NCBI GenBank assembly: GCA_003231675.1
Contig: QIJB01000092.1
Coordinates: 1 to 5,624, forward strand
Origin: Candidatus Campbelliibacteriota bacterium
Lineage (GTDB): Bacteria; Patescibacteriota; Minisyncoccia; UBA9983
Direction of reading: 5' to 3'
DNA length: 5,624 nt
Shown in pieces: positions 5,299 to 5,624 of this stretch; the stretch's first letter is position 1, and each line of letters opens with the position of its first letter. Position numbers and translations under genes: made by a program. The notes under the pieces were generated by a model, which was not told the DNA's origin, did not search any database, and saw only the letters and a program-made list of their open reading frames with translations.

Positions 5299-5624
5299 GC
5301 CGGCTCCGCGATCCGCGATTTTTCTTATCAGATCGTCCTTCGCCATCGGCTCGCTGAGGGCGGAAATTATTTTGTTTTCAAGCGGGGAAAAATCGGCCGG
5401 ATTAAAATTCAGTTTAAGATTTTCACCGTCGCGCGCAACGCCGAAAGCGTCAAGAATGTCGTCCGCCGAGCAGATGGCGAGCGCGCCTTGTTTAACGAGC
5501 TTGTTTGTTCCCTTAGAATTCTCGCTGAAAATTGAGCCTGGAACGGCGAAAACATCGCGGTTGAAATCAAGGGCGAAGTTCGCCGTTATCAAGGCCCCGC
5601 TCCGCTCCGGCGCCTCAACAACGA
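5293..5624 (-). CDS. dprA: DNA-processing protein DprA (Smf), 3' part, truncated by an in-frame stop (5' end outside window)
   Basis: DprA loads RecA on incoming single-stranded DNA during natural transformation and protects it. The visible frame begins with VVEAPERSGALITANFAL and continues with NRDVFAVPGSIF and GTNKLVKQGA, the hallmark end of the DprA Rossmann-like domain. A linker (about DAFGVARDGENLKLNFNP) leads into a C-terminal winged-helix domain beginning FSPLENKIISALSEPMAKDD. The frame then ends early at TGA (5295-5293) after LIRKIADRGAGE, in the middle of the winged helix. The missing part is present in another frame (see the next entry). Because the Rossmann domain is whole as far as seen, the truncated product could still work, since the winged helix is variable in the family. 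The first codons and start lie beyond the window end. Confidence 0.9.
   Translation of the reverse strand, partial: VVEAPERSGALITANFALDFNRDVFAVPGSIFSENSKGTNKLVKQGALAICSADDILDAFGVARDGENLKLNFNPADFSPLENKIISALSEPMAKDDLIRKIADRGAGE
5306..5319. repeat. 7-bp tandem duplication that frameshifts dprA
   Basis: CCGCGAT occurs twice head to tail (5306-5312 and 5313-5319; ATCGCGG on the coding strand). Taking out one copy joins the upstream frame to the downstream frame and gives LIRKIAEPANEVNSVLSMME, with the normal winged-helix spacing. This makes a duplication of seven bases the simplest cause of the frameshift. Confidence 0.85.

Noticed and set aside
5293..5304. Programmed +1 frameshift in dprA at GAA-TGA, with an upstream GGAG that resembles the prfB arrangement
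   Set aside because: The 7-bp tandem duplication explains the shift better and restores family spacing; the site lacks the CTT-TGA slip codon and the prfB spacing.
5319..5323. Homopolymer error or slippage at the five-A run of the dprA coding strand
   Set aside because: A one-base loss would restore the frame but leaves two extra residues in the winged helix. The adjacent perfect 7-mer duplication is a simpler cause. Reads would settle it.

Overview
The window looks like chromosomal DNA of a small-genome bacterium, most likely a member of the Patescibacteria (candidate phyla radiation, Parcubacteria-like). This rests on gene character and not on a database search. The RelA/SpoT homologue stops just after its TGS domain, the topoisomerase I is compact (664 residues), base composition is moderate to AT-rich, and the intergenic gaps are very short. 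TGA is used as a stop (rel, and the in-frame stop in dprA), so the code is not that of Gracilibacteria.

Six genes alternate strand one by one. (1) Bases 1-981, +: the 3' part of a ParB-family chromosome-partition gene. The end of the DNA-binding helical domain and the C-terminal dimerisation domain are followed by an unusual acidic tail of about 240 residues. (2) 1002-2465, -: a bifunctional (p)ppGpp synthetase/hydrolase with intact HD, synthetase and TGS parts and no C-terminal regulatory domains. (3) 2603-2818, +: a 71-residue protein with nine cysteines. It has a near-consensus promoter, a long structured leader, a perfect Shine-Dalgarno and its own terminator. (4) 2843-4837, -: DNA topoisomerase I (topA) with two four-cysteine zinc ribbons. 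(5) 4954-5172, +: a 72-residue protein of unknown function, again with its own promoter, strong Shine-Dalgarno and terminator. (6) 5214 to the window end, -: the 3' part of dprA, frameshifted by a 7-bp tandem duplication.

The conserved minus-strand genes serve stringent response (rel), DNA supercoiling (topA) and handling of incoming single-stranded DNA (dprA). parB serves segregation. In many bacteria dprA and topA are neighbours in one operon. Here a small opposite-strand gene separates them.

The most noteworthy observations are these. The leader at 2488-2602 has a 16-bp outer stem enclosing a hairpin, one arm of which is also perfectly complementary to the downstream ribosome binding site, as in a riboswitch or other translational switch. 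The promoters of rel and the nine-cysteine gene overlap in their -10 elements. The dprA frameshift is fully explained by a duplicated 7-mer. The long acidic tail on ParB is unusual. The two small plus-strand genes share an expression layout that the housekeeping genes lack.
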